A DNA stretch of 64,000 bases from Flexistipes sp. (lineage in GTDB: Bacteria; Chrysiogenota; Deferribacteres; Deferribacterales; Flexistipitaceae). Position numbers and translations under genes: made by a program. The notes under the pieces were generated by a model. The model saw only the letters and a program-made list of their open reading frames with translations. It was not told where the DNA came from and did not search any database. Shown here one piece after another: positions 26,817 through 34,680 of the stretch. The DNA lies in the NCBI RefSeq assembly GCF_036172515.1, contig NZ_JAXKVW010000005.1:62001-126000 (forward strand), given 5' to 3'. Each line of letters opens with the position of its first letter. Position 1 is the stretch's first letter.

Positions 26817-29673
26817 GCTTTTTGTAGATATTTTGAAAAAATTTTTTCTGATTACAACAGTTCCGCTGCTTCTTCTTTTTCTTCTATATTTTTTCAACAT
26901 GAGATCATTTTACTTTAACAATATTGAAGAAAGTATTTCCAAGGACATTTCCACACAAAAGGAAAGTATAAAATCAAAATTAGAGTCCATCCGGAAAATG
27001 GCCAAATTAGCCCTCTATTTAAACGGACAGGGTTCCGATGATGGCTTTAGTCATCTGAAAGGGCTTTTTTACCAGTTTAGCGAATTCAACGAGATGGTTG
27101 TTTATACCGACAGCGGTGACATTTTGTTTGGTCTGAACAAATATTACATCTTTCAGCCTGAGAATTTCAGTATTAATGAGTCACCCGAAATGTTCTATAA
27201 AAACGGTGATTACTATATGATGCAGAGAATTGAACTTGCAAACAGCAATCTCAATTTGGAATATACCATTTCGGCCAGAAAGTTTTTCCTCAAATTTGCC
27301 ATGAAGATGCCTGAGGATTACAACTTCATTGTTTTGAACAGGAAAAATGAATTAATGTTTCACAACAAGTTACCCTTAACAAAATCTGAACAGAAACATG
27401 TGAAAAATTTGGTTGATGAGCTTGAAAAAAATAAAGAAGCCGGCAATGAATATACAATTTACCAGGAGAATTCGGTAGCCAAAATTTTTAATTTTTCAGG
27501 CTATCCCTTTAAGATAGGCATTGAGGTGGATAACAAGGTCATATTCGGGAAATTTTCCTCGGATATTCTTAATTTCGGACTAATGCTTTTGATTTTAATT
27601 GTGGCTGAAATCATTGCCACTTATGTGATGACAAAGAGGCTTTTAAAGCCGATAAATACAATTAATAAGATGTCTGCAAATATGGAAAGCGGAGAAACAG
27701 GTCTTGATATTTTAAATATGCCCAAAAATGAGCTGGGTGATCTGATGGTGAATATTCATTCGGCAGCCGACAGGATAAAAAATCTCCTTAAAGAGAAAGA
27801 TGTGCAGCATAAAGAGATTTTGTCCCTTTACAATGAAAACAGAAGGCAGCTGGAAAAACTGGATAATCTTTTAAACAGTGTGGTGGACGGCGTTTATGTC
27901 GTTAACAGTGAGCTGAAAGTAACTTATATCAATGATTCCGAACTTTCTTTTCTTGGTATGAAAAGAGAGGATGTTGTTGGACAAAACTGTTATGGAATAC
28001 TTTTTGGCAGAGAATCACCCTGCCGATTTTGTCCGCTCGTTGAAAACAATATCAGAGATAACGTCTCAGTTAATGATATAACTATGGCAGAGCTTGGCAG
28101 AAGTTATGATGAAAGAGAATATGTAAACATCTATTTTGTACCCTTTGGGGATGATGAGTATATTGTAAGTATTCACGATATTACAGAAATCAAAAAGGCT
28201 TTTAATGAAATAGCCGAGAAGGAAAGCCTTCTTTCCAACATATTTGATTCTTCAGAAGATATGATTTTCTTTAAGGATTTAAACGGTGTGTATGTGAAGA
28301 CCAATGAAGCTTTTGACAGTATTTTCGGACTGATGAAGGATTATGCAATGGGTAAAACGGATTATGAAATTTTTGACGGCAGCATGGCAAAAGAATTCAT
28401 CGATTTTGATAAAGAGGTAATAAATACCGGCAGTTCGGTCAAAAAGGAAGAAAGTTTTATATCCAGTCAGGGCAGCCCGGTTTATCTGGAAACGTTTAAG
28501 ACTGTTGTGAAAGGTGAGTCGGGAGAAAGTCTGGGTATTCTCGGTATGGGCAGGGACATCACTGAGCGAAAAAATCTTGAAAAAGAACTCAGCCGTGAAA
28601 AGGACAAGCTTCTCATTACTCTGCGGAGTATCGGCGACGGGGTTATTGTGACGGACTATAATCAAAATGTTGAGATGCTTAATGATGTTGCGGTTGAGCT
28701 GACCGGCTATTCTGAAAGAGAGGCAAAGGGGAAACATATAAAGGATATATTTCATATCATCAGCGAAAAGACAGGAGAGGAAATCGAAAATCCTGTGGAG
28801 AAATGTATGGAAACCAAAAGCATATGCCAGCTTGAGAATCATACGCTGCTGATAAATAAAGATGAATATCCTGTAGTTATTGCTGACAGTGCCGCTCCTA
28901 TAATCTATGATAATCTTGTTATCGGTGCTGTTTTGGTTTTCAGAGATGAAACAGAAAAAAGACAGATACAGTCGGAGATGATTAAAAAACAGAAGCTGGA
29001 ATCCGTCGGTGTGCTGGCCGGCGGCATAGCACATGATTTTAACAATATACTGACTGCTATGTCCACATACAATACTCTGCTGGATATGTCTACTTCTGAA
29101 GAGGACAAAGCAAAGAAATATGTGAAAAATATGTCTAAGCTCATCAGCAGGGCTGAATTCCTTTCAAACAGACTTTTGACATTTGCCAAAGGCGGAGCAC
29201 CTGTAAAACAATCAACAGATGTTTATTCAATTATTAAAGAAACTATAGATTTTGTTCTGGCGGGAACAGAAATTGATTACGTAATAAATGAGAGTGAAGA
29301 CCTTTGGAAAGCTGAAGCTGACCCCAATCAGATTGCGCAGGTCTTTCACAATATTTTGATTAATGCAAGACATGCAATTGAAGGTGAAGGTTTAATAAAA
29401 GTTAATCTTGAAAACAGGATTATTGAAAAGGATACAAATATTTTGCAAAAGGGGGAATATGTACTCATTTCAATTGAGGATAATGGAAAAGGGATAAGCA
29501 AAGAACATCTTGAGAGGATATTTGAGCCTTTTTACACATCGAAAAGTGACGGAAGCGGACTCGGGCTTTCAATAGCTTATTCCGTGGTAAAAAATCACGA
29601 CGGGCACATATATGTGGAATCGGAAGAGGGTAAGGGGACAACTTTTTATATTTACCTTAAAGCATTCGGCTAA
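26809..29673 (+). CDS. Membrane sensor histidine kinase with HAMP and three PAS domains
   Basis: The 954-residue protein has a transmembrane helix near residues 10-30, a periplasmic region, a second helix near 252-275 and a HAMP segment. PAS domains follow around 350-460, 470-590 and 600-720. Then come HisKA with His in GGIAHDFNNIL (about residue 741) and a HATPase domain with DNGKGIS and GSGLGLSIAYSVV. The first PAS has a cysteine cluster (CYGILFG, PCRFCPL) seen in PAS domains that may bind metal or sense redox. No receiver domain or response regulator gene is nearby, so the kinase is an orphan here. Confidence 0.92.
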   Translation: MSRLFVDILKKFFLITTVPLLLLFLLYFFNMRSFYFNNIEESISKDISTQKESIKSKLESIRKMAKLALYLNGQGSDDGFSHLKGLFYQFSEFNEMVVYTDSGDILFGLNKYYIFQPENFSINESPEMFYKNGDYYMMQRIELANSNLNLEYTISARKFFLKFAMKMPEDYNFIVLNRKNELMFHNKLPLTKSEQKHVKNLVDELEKNKEAGNEYTIYQENSVAKIFNFSGYPFKIGIEVDNKVIFGKFSSDILNFGLMLLILIVAEIIATYVMTKRLLKPINTINKMSANMESGETGLDILNMPKNELGDLMVNIHSAADRIKNLLKEKDVQHKEILSLYNENRRQLEKLDNLLNSVVDGVYVVNSELKVTYINDSELSFLGMKREDVVGQNCYGILFGRESPCRFCPLVENNIRDNVSVNDITMAELGRSYDEREYVNIYFVPFGDDEYIVSIHDITEIKKAFNEIAEKESLLSNIFDSSEDMIFFKDLNGVYVKTNEAFDSIFGLMKDYAMGKTDYEIFDGSMAKEFIDFDKEVINTGSSVKKEESFISSQGSPVYLETFKTVVKGESGESLGILGMGRDITERKNLEKELSREKDKLLITLRSIGDGVIVTDYNQNVEMLNDVAVELTGYSEREAKGKHIKDIFHIISEKTGEEIENPVEKCMETKSICQLENHTLLINKDEYPVVIADSAAPIIYDNLVIGAVLVFRDETEKRQIQSEMIKKQKLESVGVLAGGIAHDFNNILTAMSTYNTLLDMSTSEEDKAKKYVKNMSKLISRAEFLSNRLLTFAKGGAPVKQSTDVYSIIKETIDFVLAGTEIDYVINESEDLWKAEADPNQIAQVFHNILINARHAIEGEGLIKVNLENRIIEKDTNILQKGEYVLISIEDNGKGISKEHLERIFEPFYTSKSDGSGLGLSIAYSVVKNHDGHIYVESEEGKGTTFYIYLKAFG

Positions 29674-29728
29674 ATGTCGCCAATTTCCCTATTTTTAAAG
29701 AGCTATGGCAATTGCGGAACGGCTTTGG
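29674..29728. other. Start of a 536-base gap without a gene
   Basis: The interval to 30209 holds no credible frame. It is occupied by the inverted repeat at 29729-29874 and the two dispersed repeats at 29947 and 30025. Confidence 0.6.
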
Positions 29729-29874
29729 TGAGATAGTGAGAGGGTGAAGTGGGAAATAGAAGTTAAGGCAAAGGTTAAGGAAATTGATCAGGTTGAAATG
29801 GTTGAGTGAGAATTCAACATTGAAGGCACCTCACACCATGTGTTACGCATTACGCATCACTCATTACGGCTTTT
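29729..29874 (+). repeat. Left copy of a 146-base inverted repeat flanking the LOG/lipoprotein cassette
   Basis: This stretch matches the reverse complement of 31911-32062. The central part, from ATTGATCAGGTTGAAATGG to CACACCATGTGTTACGCA, has a single mismatch over about 67 bases. The outer ends are degenerate 7-base arrays (TTACGCA repeated; GTGAGATAGTGAGAGGGTGA). Confidence 0.85.
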
Positions 29875-29946
29875 AAGATATGTGAATTTTTAAGAATATT
29901 ATGGATTTTTTGTAATTAACAGGTATTTTACTGTTACAAGAGCTTT

Positions 29947-30000
29947 GAATAAGTACCCCACCTGATCTCCCCTAAATTAGGGTAGGGATTGGGTGTGTTA
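29947..30000 (-). repeat. Second copy of the GTGGGGTACTTATTCAAAG repeat
   Basis: CTTTGAATAAGTACCCCACC followed by CTCCCCTAAATTAGGG is the reverse complement of the right half of the repeat at 2717-2810, with a few changes. Confidence 0.7.
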
Positions 30001-30024
30001 AACATGATAATAATTACTTATTCA

Positions 30025-30165
30025 AGTTTCGCACTTCGTTTTGTCATTGCGAAACCCTGTGGAAACAGGGTTGTGGCAATCTCAAAACAAGAAAAGTAGA
30101 GAGATTGCTTCGTCGTTTTCACTCCTCTCAAAGACGTGAAAACAGTGCAAGTGCGAAAATTGAAT
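30025..30165. repeat. Dispersed palindromic repeat of the GAGATTGCTTCGTCG type
   Basis: GGCAATCTCAAAA and AGAGAGATTGCTTCGTCG form a long hairpin, next to a second one, AACCCTGT/ACAGGGTT. The core recurs at 58150-58205. Such sequences are found dispersed between genes in many bacterial genomes; no coding frame is present. Confidence 0.65.
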
Positions 30166-30209
30166 TAATTATTCAAAACTCTTTATAAAAATGATTTCAA
30201 GGGGACTGA

Positions 30210-30878
30210 ATGAATAATAACAACATAAAGAAAGAGCAGTACCTAATTGATGAGATAAAGGTCGGAGATACCTGGCGTATGTTTAAAATATTATCGGAGT
30301 TTGTTGAGGGTTTTGAAAATCTCAGTGATATTGAGCCGGCGGTGAGTGTGTTCGGGTCGGCAAGAGTGAAAGAGGATCATAACGATTATAAAAAGGCACG
30401 ATTAATGGGAAGTATGCTTGCCGATAATGGTATCACTGTCCTGACCGGCGGTGGCCCCGGAGTCATGGAGGCGGCTAACCGTGGAGCAACGGAAGCGGGC
30501 GGCCAGTCGATAGGGGTCAATATTGAGCTTCCTTTTGAACAAAAACCCAATCCATATGCCAAAAAGGTAATTACGTTTAATTATTTTTTTGTAAGAAAAG
30601 TTATGCTGGTAAAATATGCCAGTGCCTTTGTTATTTTTCCCGGTGGTTTCGGCACAATGGATGAGCTGTTTGAAGCGATGACACTGATTCAGACACGTAA
30701 AATACTTCCTTTTCCGCTTATACTTGTTGAAAAGGATTACTGGAGCGGAATGATTAAATGGCTTGAAGATAAGATGGTGGGAAACAATTTTATTGGTGAA
30801 AGTGATCTTGATATTATAAAACTTATAGATGATCCATCGGAGATATTAGATTGTATCAAAAATTTTCTTAAAGTGTGA
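30210..30878 (+). CDS. LOG-family cytokinin riboside 5'-monophosphate phosphoribohydrolase-like protein
   Basis: The 222-residue protein has the Rossmann-type core with VFGSARV, LTGGGPGVMEAANRGATEAG and the diagnostic PGGFGTMDELFEAMT motif. Family enzymes cleave the N-glycosidic bond of nucleoside monophosphates (cytokinin precursors, AMP). Bacterial members were formerly called lysine decarboxylases, without support. It is followed within seven bases by the lipoprotein gene. Confidence 0.92.
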   Translation: MNNNNIKKEQYLIDEIKVGDTWRMFKILSEFVEGFENLSDIEPAVSVFGSARVKEDHNDYKKARLMGSMLADNGITVLTGGGPGVMEAANRGATEAGGQSIGVNIELPFEQKPNPYAKKVITFNYFFVRKVMLVKYASAFVIFPGGFGTMDELFEAMTLIQTRKILPFPLILVEKDYWSGMIKWLEDKMVGNNFIGESDLDIIKLIDDPSEILDCIKNFLKV

Positions 30879-30884
30879 TGTTTT

Positions 30885-31517
30885 ATGAGAAAAATCATTT
30901 TTCTGATTAGTATGTCTGTTCTTTTATTAATGGGATGTGCAAAACCTTACAACAATTTTTCCTCTTATGTTTTTAATCCGGAAAATGAGCATGGGCGAGT
31001 ATTGAAGTCAAAATATATAGATTCCCTGTACAGCGCTTATAAAGAGATTAATCAGAGAGCTATCCCTCTGCAGCAGCCTGGATTGGGGTTTACATCGGGG
31101 CAGAGATGCGGTGACTTGTGCAATAATGAAGCAGGAGATTTCTGGTTTTATATTGTGAGCCCCCATGAAAAACCTGTAAGCAGCGGAAGGTATGAATCAA
31201 TCAACAGAAGGGCTTATGAGGTCTTCAGAAAAAAAGTGCCTGATATTATACATGCACTGAAATATGCGCCTTCGGAAAAATTGATTAAGGATGAGCATTT
31301 TGAGGGTATTATTATAGGTGCTACTTGGCCGGTCTACGGCAGTATAGGGGAGTATTTGAATCCTAAGAAATACGAAGAAGGCGATATTTTTATTCCTTTT
31401 GACCTGCTGGAAAAATATGTAAAATATGAAATTTACATGCGTGATCTGTTATGCGGCTCACATGTGTTTGCTTCAGATGCTGGAAAACAACCTGAGCCTG
31501 TTGATATATGCACATAA
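30885..31517 (+). CDS. Lipoprotein of unknown function, 210 residues
   Basis: A signal peptide ends in the lipobox LLMGC at residue 18, so the mature protein is lipid-anchored. The rest is a soluble domain with aromatic-rich segments (DFWFYIVSPHEKPVS; GATWPVYGSIGEYLNPKKY) and cysteines in RCGDLCNNE. I do not recognise a family. It is tightly spaced behind the LOG gene and probably cotranscribed. Confidence 0.75.
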   Translation: MRKIIFLISMSVLLLMGCAKPYNNFSSYVFNPENEHGRVLKSKYIDSLYSAYKEINQRAIPLQQPGLGFTSGQRCGDLCNNEAGDFWFYIVSPHEKPVSSGRYESINRRAYEVFRKKVPDIIHALKYAPSEKLIKDEHFEGIIIGATWPVYGSIGEYLNPKKYEEGDIFIPFDLLEKYVKYEIYMRDLLCGSHVFASDAGKQPEPVDICT

Positions 31518-31548
31518 GTTTCTTAATAGTTAAAAAATAAATTAACTG

Positions 31549-31576
31549 TTGACATTTCCCTGTTATGTTCTAATTT
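31549..31576 (+). promoter_or_regulatory. Candidate promoter of the 100-residue orphan gene
   Basis: A perfect TTGACA (31549-31554) is followed after 16 bases by TAATTT, about 33 bases before the start codon. Confidence 0.5.
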
Positions 31577-31608
31577 ACACAATAAAGAACGTAAGGGGGT
31601 AATTTATA

Positions 31609-31911
31609 ATGAGTAAAACTTATGTAGTAGGCGATATTTTCAAGGTCAGGGATAATGCGTTGCAAATGGACAAATTTGTTGTGCTCACAAGAGCTCTGAT
31701 GGATGCGGAGCATTTCTTCCTGGTCAGCGTAGGTTCTTTTGAACCCTGGAGCGAGAGAACTCTGACTTTTGAAAACAGATATGAGAAGACGAAACTTGAT
31801 GAGTCCGAGATTCAGTATCTTGCGAACACTTCCAGAATTAAGCATATGGGTAATATGAATGATTACAGAAACAAAATTGTGGAAATTCTGAATATGAAAG
31901 AAGCTGTTTAA
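31609..31911 (+). CDS. Small protein of unknown function, 100 residues
   Basis: The start is supported by AAGGGGG nine bases upstream and by its own promoter. The protein is hydrophilic, without signal peptide or membrane segment (GDIFKVRDNALQMDKFVVLT; YLANTSRIKHMGNMNDYRNK). I recognise no domain. The stop codon abuts the right inverted repeat. Confidence 0.65.
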   Translation: MSKTYVVGDIFKVRDNALQMDKFVVLTRALMDAEHFFLVSVGSFEPWSERTLTFENRYEKTKLDESEIQYLANTSRIKHMGNMNDYRNKIVEILNMKEAV

Positions 31912-32062
31912 AAGGCCGTAATGCGTTATGCGTTATGCGTAACACATGGTGTGAGGTGTCTTCAATGTTGAATTCTCACTCAACCATTTCAACCTGATCA
32001 ATGTCCTTTACCTTTACCTTTGCCTTAGCCTCTATTTTCCCATTTCCCCATCTCACTATTTC
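31911..32062 (-). repeat. Right copy of the inverted repeat flanking the LOG/lipoprotein cassette
   Basis: This copy is in inverted orientation to 29729-29874. It fills the whole space between the converging stop codons of the 100-residue gene and the DUF294 gene. Its left part is a clean 7-base array, TAATGCG-TTATGCG-TTATGCG. Confidence 0.85.
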
Positions 32063-32064
32063 AC

Positions 32065-33954
32065 TTACGGATGTCCTTTGTAATACTTGATGCCGGTGCT
32101 CAGATATTTTGAAATTGTGTTGAAAGCTTCTTTCAGCTTATTCTGATTGAGGAGGGAAAGTTTGTAAGGGTTCACATATTTGTCAGGAGAGTAGTTTCTT
32201 TTACTCTTGTTGATTTGTTCGTTCATTAAAATATCCACCACTGTTTCATAAGCCGATAGTACATTCTGCACGGTTTCTTCGGAAAGTATATTTTTTCTTC
32301 GCAAATGCTTAAGTCTTTCGACGGTATTCAGGTCATTCAGCTGTTTGCTTAAAGCGAATATTCTTGTGACATCAACAATAAATGTCAGTGCGGACATTTT
32401 TAAATTAAACTGGTCGGCATGCTCACCTTCTTTCTCAACCTGAAATTTGCCGAAAATCGAAAGCGGAATTTTCTGATTGGAATCCTTTTCCAGAAGCTGA
32501 ATAAGAAAAATGGGTTTCTCCGCAATAAGTTTTAAAATTAGATTTTTAAGTTCCCATACCATCTGTTCACTGCCGCAGAAGCAGTCCATGTCAAAAATTA
32601 TGGAAGATGTCAGAAAGCCCGTTTTGCCGGGATTGTTGAAAATATCCGTAATACTGTTTTTCCATTCGGAAAGTGTTTTAGACATATCGGGATTGGTCAC
32701 CATAATATTCCCCGGGCACTTCTTGTAGCCCACATAGGCAAGATTGTTTACAAAATGTTCTCCGAATTCCATAAGTGCTGTTTTATCTTTTTCAGTTATA
32801 TTGTCTTCAAAAATAAAACCGTTGTCCTGATCAGGATCGAGAAACATTTCTTTTCTCGCTCCGCTTCCCATTATGATAACCGATTGTGTGATTTCTGTAA
32901 CATCTTTGCCGGCAATACTGCGGTATTCCTCCACCGTTATTTTGTATATTTTATTTTGAATAGACAGGTGCAGATTGGATAAAACGGGAAGTATTTCGCT
33001 GCTCTGCCTTGTGTTTTCCAAAAGATGAGCAGCAACACTTCCCAGCTCTCTGAATATATTTTTTAATTCTTCCTTTGTTGATGCCTGCTCGATGTGAAGG
33101 TTGTATATGTGTATATTTCTGTAGAGGATTTTCAGGATATCTTTGTTTGAAATAATTCCTTTTGCCTTATCTTTTTCCGTAATAACAGCATAATCTTTGT
33201 TTTTTGACTGCAATTCCGCCAGTACTTCCACCAGAGGGTATTCTTTCGGTACCGTGATAGGGTTGTTTTCAAGAAAATTTCTCACAGGCGACTGTATGGA
33301 CATCTCTTTCATTCGGGGGAGTATTTCGTGAACTATATATTTGGACGTAATTAATCCTGCAAACTCATTGTTTTCTCCTGTAACTATTATGCTGCCGATT
33401 CTGTTTTCTGACATTATTCTGCTTGCATCCAAAAGGGTCTTTTCAGTGTTTATTGATATAACCGGTGATGTCATGTAGTTGGCAACAGGTTTATAACTGA
33501 AAGAAGGTGTTGAAAAACTGCTTTCCCCCTGTAGAAGCTGCAGCCTGCCTGAAACCATTCTATAAAACTTTTTTCTGAATTCTGCAGAATGCGAAAGAAG
33601 ATTATAAATAGTGATTTCAGGAAAATAGATAAGCTCGGCATTTTCACCGGCTGTAGATGTCACACTGTATGTGGATTTGCCCAGAAAAGTGGTCAGTCCC
33701 ACTATATCACCTTCTCTCAGGGTTGCCAGCTTGTCACGGCCGGTAATGTAGTCTATCTCGCCGGTCAGGATAAAATAAACCCCTTTATGGTATGTTTCCC
33801 CTTTTTTAAAAAGAATTTCGTCTTTTTCTATATCAACAAGGCTTATGCTTCTGAGTGTTTCTTCCAGCATATTATTATCCACAGATTCAAAAAGAAAATT
33901 TTCCGATAAAATGTTAATCAGTTTTGATACGTTAATCGTGATGTTAGATTTCAT
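32065..33954 (-). CDS. Cyclic-nucleotide-binding/CBS/DUF294 nucleotidyltransferase-like regulator
   Basis: The 629-residue protein has a cNMP-binding domain (about 15-140), a CBS pair (about 165-285), a DUF294 nucleotidyltransferase-like domain containing MGSGARKEMFLDPDQDNGF (about 365) and a C-terminal DUF294-associated helical domain. Proteins of this architecture resemble uridylyltransferase-type regulators of PII and are regularly encoded beside sodium/acetate symporters and a DnaQ-like exonuclease, exactly as here. Transcription is divergent from the symporter genes. Confidence 0.9.
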   Translation of the reverse strand: MKSNITINVSKLINILSENFLFESVDNNMLEETLRSISLVDIEKDEILFKKGETYHKGVYFILTGEIDYITGRDKLATLREGDIVGLTTFLGKSTYSVTSTAGENAELIYFPEITIYNLLSHSAEFRKKFYRMVSGRLQLLQGESSFSTPSFSYKPVANYMTSPVISINTEKTLLDASRIMSENRIGSIIVTGENNEFAGLITSKYIVHEILPRMKEMSIQSPVRNFLENNPITVPKEYPLVEVLAELQSKNKDYAVITEKDKAKGIISNKDILKILYRNIHIYNLHIEQASTKEELKNIFRELGSVAAHLLENTRQSSEILPVLSNLHLSIQNKIYKITVEEYRSIAGKDVTEITQSVIIMGSGARKEMFLDPDQDNGFIFEDNITEKDKTALMEFGEHFVNNLAYVGYKKCPGNIMVTNPDMSKTLSEWKNSITDIFNNPGKTGFLTSSIIFDMDCFCGSEQMVWELKNLILKLIAEKPIFLIQLLEKDSNQKIPLSIFGKFQVEKEGEHADQFNLKMSALTFIVDVTRIFALSKQLNDLNTVERLKHLRRKNILSEETVQNVLSAYETVVDILMNEQINKSKRNYSPDKYVNPYKLSLLNQNKLKEAFNTISKYLSTGIKYYKGHP

Positions 33955-34240
33955 AGTGTCCCCTTGATTTTAATAGTATTCAGCTTATCCTGCCGGGTAG
34001 TCAACTATTTTTTAAAAATGTTATAAAATGGTAAAATAAAATAAATTATTTATAAAAAAGTAAAAAAATGATTCAAATAGCCCAAAACTGTTAACTATTA
34101 TTTCAAAATTAAGAAAACAAACTGCATATATAGTTTAAAAATTATTAACAAATTGTATACAGTATGTCAAGATAACTGCTTAAAAATAATTATTTTCTTT
34201 TAACAGCAATGATTAATATAAATCCATAATATTTTTTGCA

Positions 34241-34269
34241 TTGACAATATGTGAAATATTCTTTATTAA
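34241..34269 (+). promoter_or_regulatory. Promoter of the DUF485-symporter operon
   Basis: TTGACA (34241-34246) and TATTAA (34264-34269) are 17 bases apart within the very AT-rich 418-base gap 33955-34372. That gap otherwise holds only a weak short frame (34329-34376, TTG start, stop overlapping the DUF485 ATG). Confidence 0.6.
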
Positions 34270-34372
34270 CTTCTTGTATAAACATAATAATGTTTTAAAA
34301 ATAAAGTTTAAGGAGGTGTGTTGTAGCTTTGTCTTATTTCTTTAGCAAATATTTTAAAATTAAGGAGGCATT

Positions 34373-34666
34373 ATGAATCTGAAAGAAACAGTTAATTCAG
34401 AAAAGTTTAAGAAGATTGTTGCCCTGAGATGGGGTATAAGCATTGCGATGCTTATTATTCTGTTTGTTTTATATTACGGTTATGTTTTAACGATTGCATG
34501 GAATCCTGAATTTATGGCTAAGAAAATAGGTGAAAATTATAATGTCGGCATTGTTTCCGGAGTTGTAGTGATAGTCGGTGCTTGGTTGATGACTGTTATA
34601 TACGTAAGCTGGGCTAATTCCAAATACGATAAGGTGGTGGAAGAGCTCAAGCAGGATATTGACTAA
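34373..34666 (+). CDS. DUF485 small membrane subunit of the acetate symporter
   Basis: The 97-residue protein has two transmembrane helices (about 22-44 and 62-84) and the family YYGYVLTIAWNPEFM segment. DUF485 proteins are encoded directly before ActP-type symporters and are thought to assist them. An AGGAGG site precedes the ATG; the symporter starts 14 bases later. Confidence 0.9.
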   Translation: MNLKETVNSEKFKKIVALRWGISIAMLIILFVLYYGYVLTIAWNPEFMAKKIGENYNVGIVSGVVVIVGAWLMTVIYVSWANSKYDKVVEELKQDID

Positions 34667-34680
34667 AGGAGGGGGAATTT

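Noticed and set aside
28279-29034. 251-codon frame opposite the sensor kinase
   Set aside because: Antisense shadow; the kinase PAS and HisKA domains are continuous on the plus strand.
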